From contig JAEWEZ010000094.1 of NCBI GenBank assembly GCA_023389045.1, positions 1 to 6,364 of the forward strand: DNA of 6,364 bases. Reading direction: 5' to 3'. This document shows positions 6,363 to 6,364 of this stretch, piece by piece; within the stretch, counting starts at the first letter, position 1, and each line of letters starts with the position of its first letter. The position numbers and the translations under genes were made by a program. This DNA comes from Actinomycetes bacterium. GTDB taxonomy: Bacteria > Actinomycetota > Actinomycetes > Actinomycetales > Dermabacteraceae. Below the pieces are notes generated by a model, which was not told where the DNA came from, ran no database searches, and saw nothing but the letters and a program-made list of their open reading frames with translations.

Positions 6363-6364
6363 TG

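Noticed and set aside
1..6364. tRNA or rRNA genes, CRISPR arrays, insertion sequences, attachment sites
   Set aside because: No cloverleaf, rRNA-like segment, spaced repeat array, transposase motif or flanking terminal repeat was seen on reading both strands.

Overview
The window comes from a high-GC Gram-positive bacterium, most likely an actinobacterium. Codons end almost always in G or C. Two of the genes seem to be leaderless, with a TAnnnT -10 box six bases before the start codon. The gene content includes an FAD-type siderophore-interacting protein and a maltokinase with the actinobacterial motifs. The genus cannot be told from the sequence.

Layout. (1) Bases 2-745, plus strand: the 3' part of a siderophore-interacting protein (siderophore ferric reductase) gene, cut by the window edge and followed by a GC-rich hairpin at 756-785. 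(2) Bases 806-4198, plus strand: an intact 1130-residue SMC-like ATPase that resembles JetC, the motor subunit of Wadjet (MukBEF-like, plasmid-restricting) complexes. It has a head, two coiled-coil arms and a hinge, and its own promoter. (3) Bases 4199-4366: an intergenic stretch with several inverted repeats, a possible promoter and a strong Shine-Dalgarno. (4) Bases 4367-4882, plus strand: an unrecognised 171-residue protein. (5) Bases 4854-6326, minus strand: maltokinase (Mak/Pep2), which feeds maltose-1-phosphate to the GlgE alpha-glucan pathway. It runs convergent to gene 4 and overlaps it by 29 bases. The promoter of mak lies at the right edge.

The genes do not form one pathway. Iron acquisition, DNA maintenance or defence, an unknown, and alpha-glucan metabolism sit side by side, each apparently with its own transcription signals. 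The point of most interest is that the JetC-like ATPase stands alone. No jetA, jetB or jetD flanks it, although these usually form one operon with jetC. Either the partners lie elsewhere in the genome, or this is a solitary ATPase with another role. The downstream unknown gene is the only neighbour on the same strand that could be a new partner, and the evidence for that is weak.
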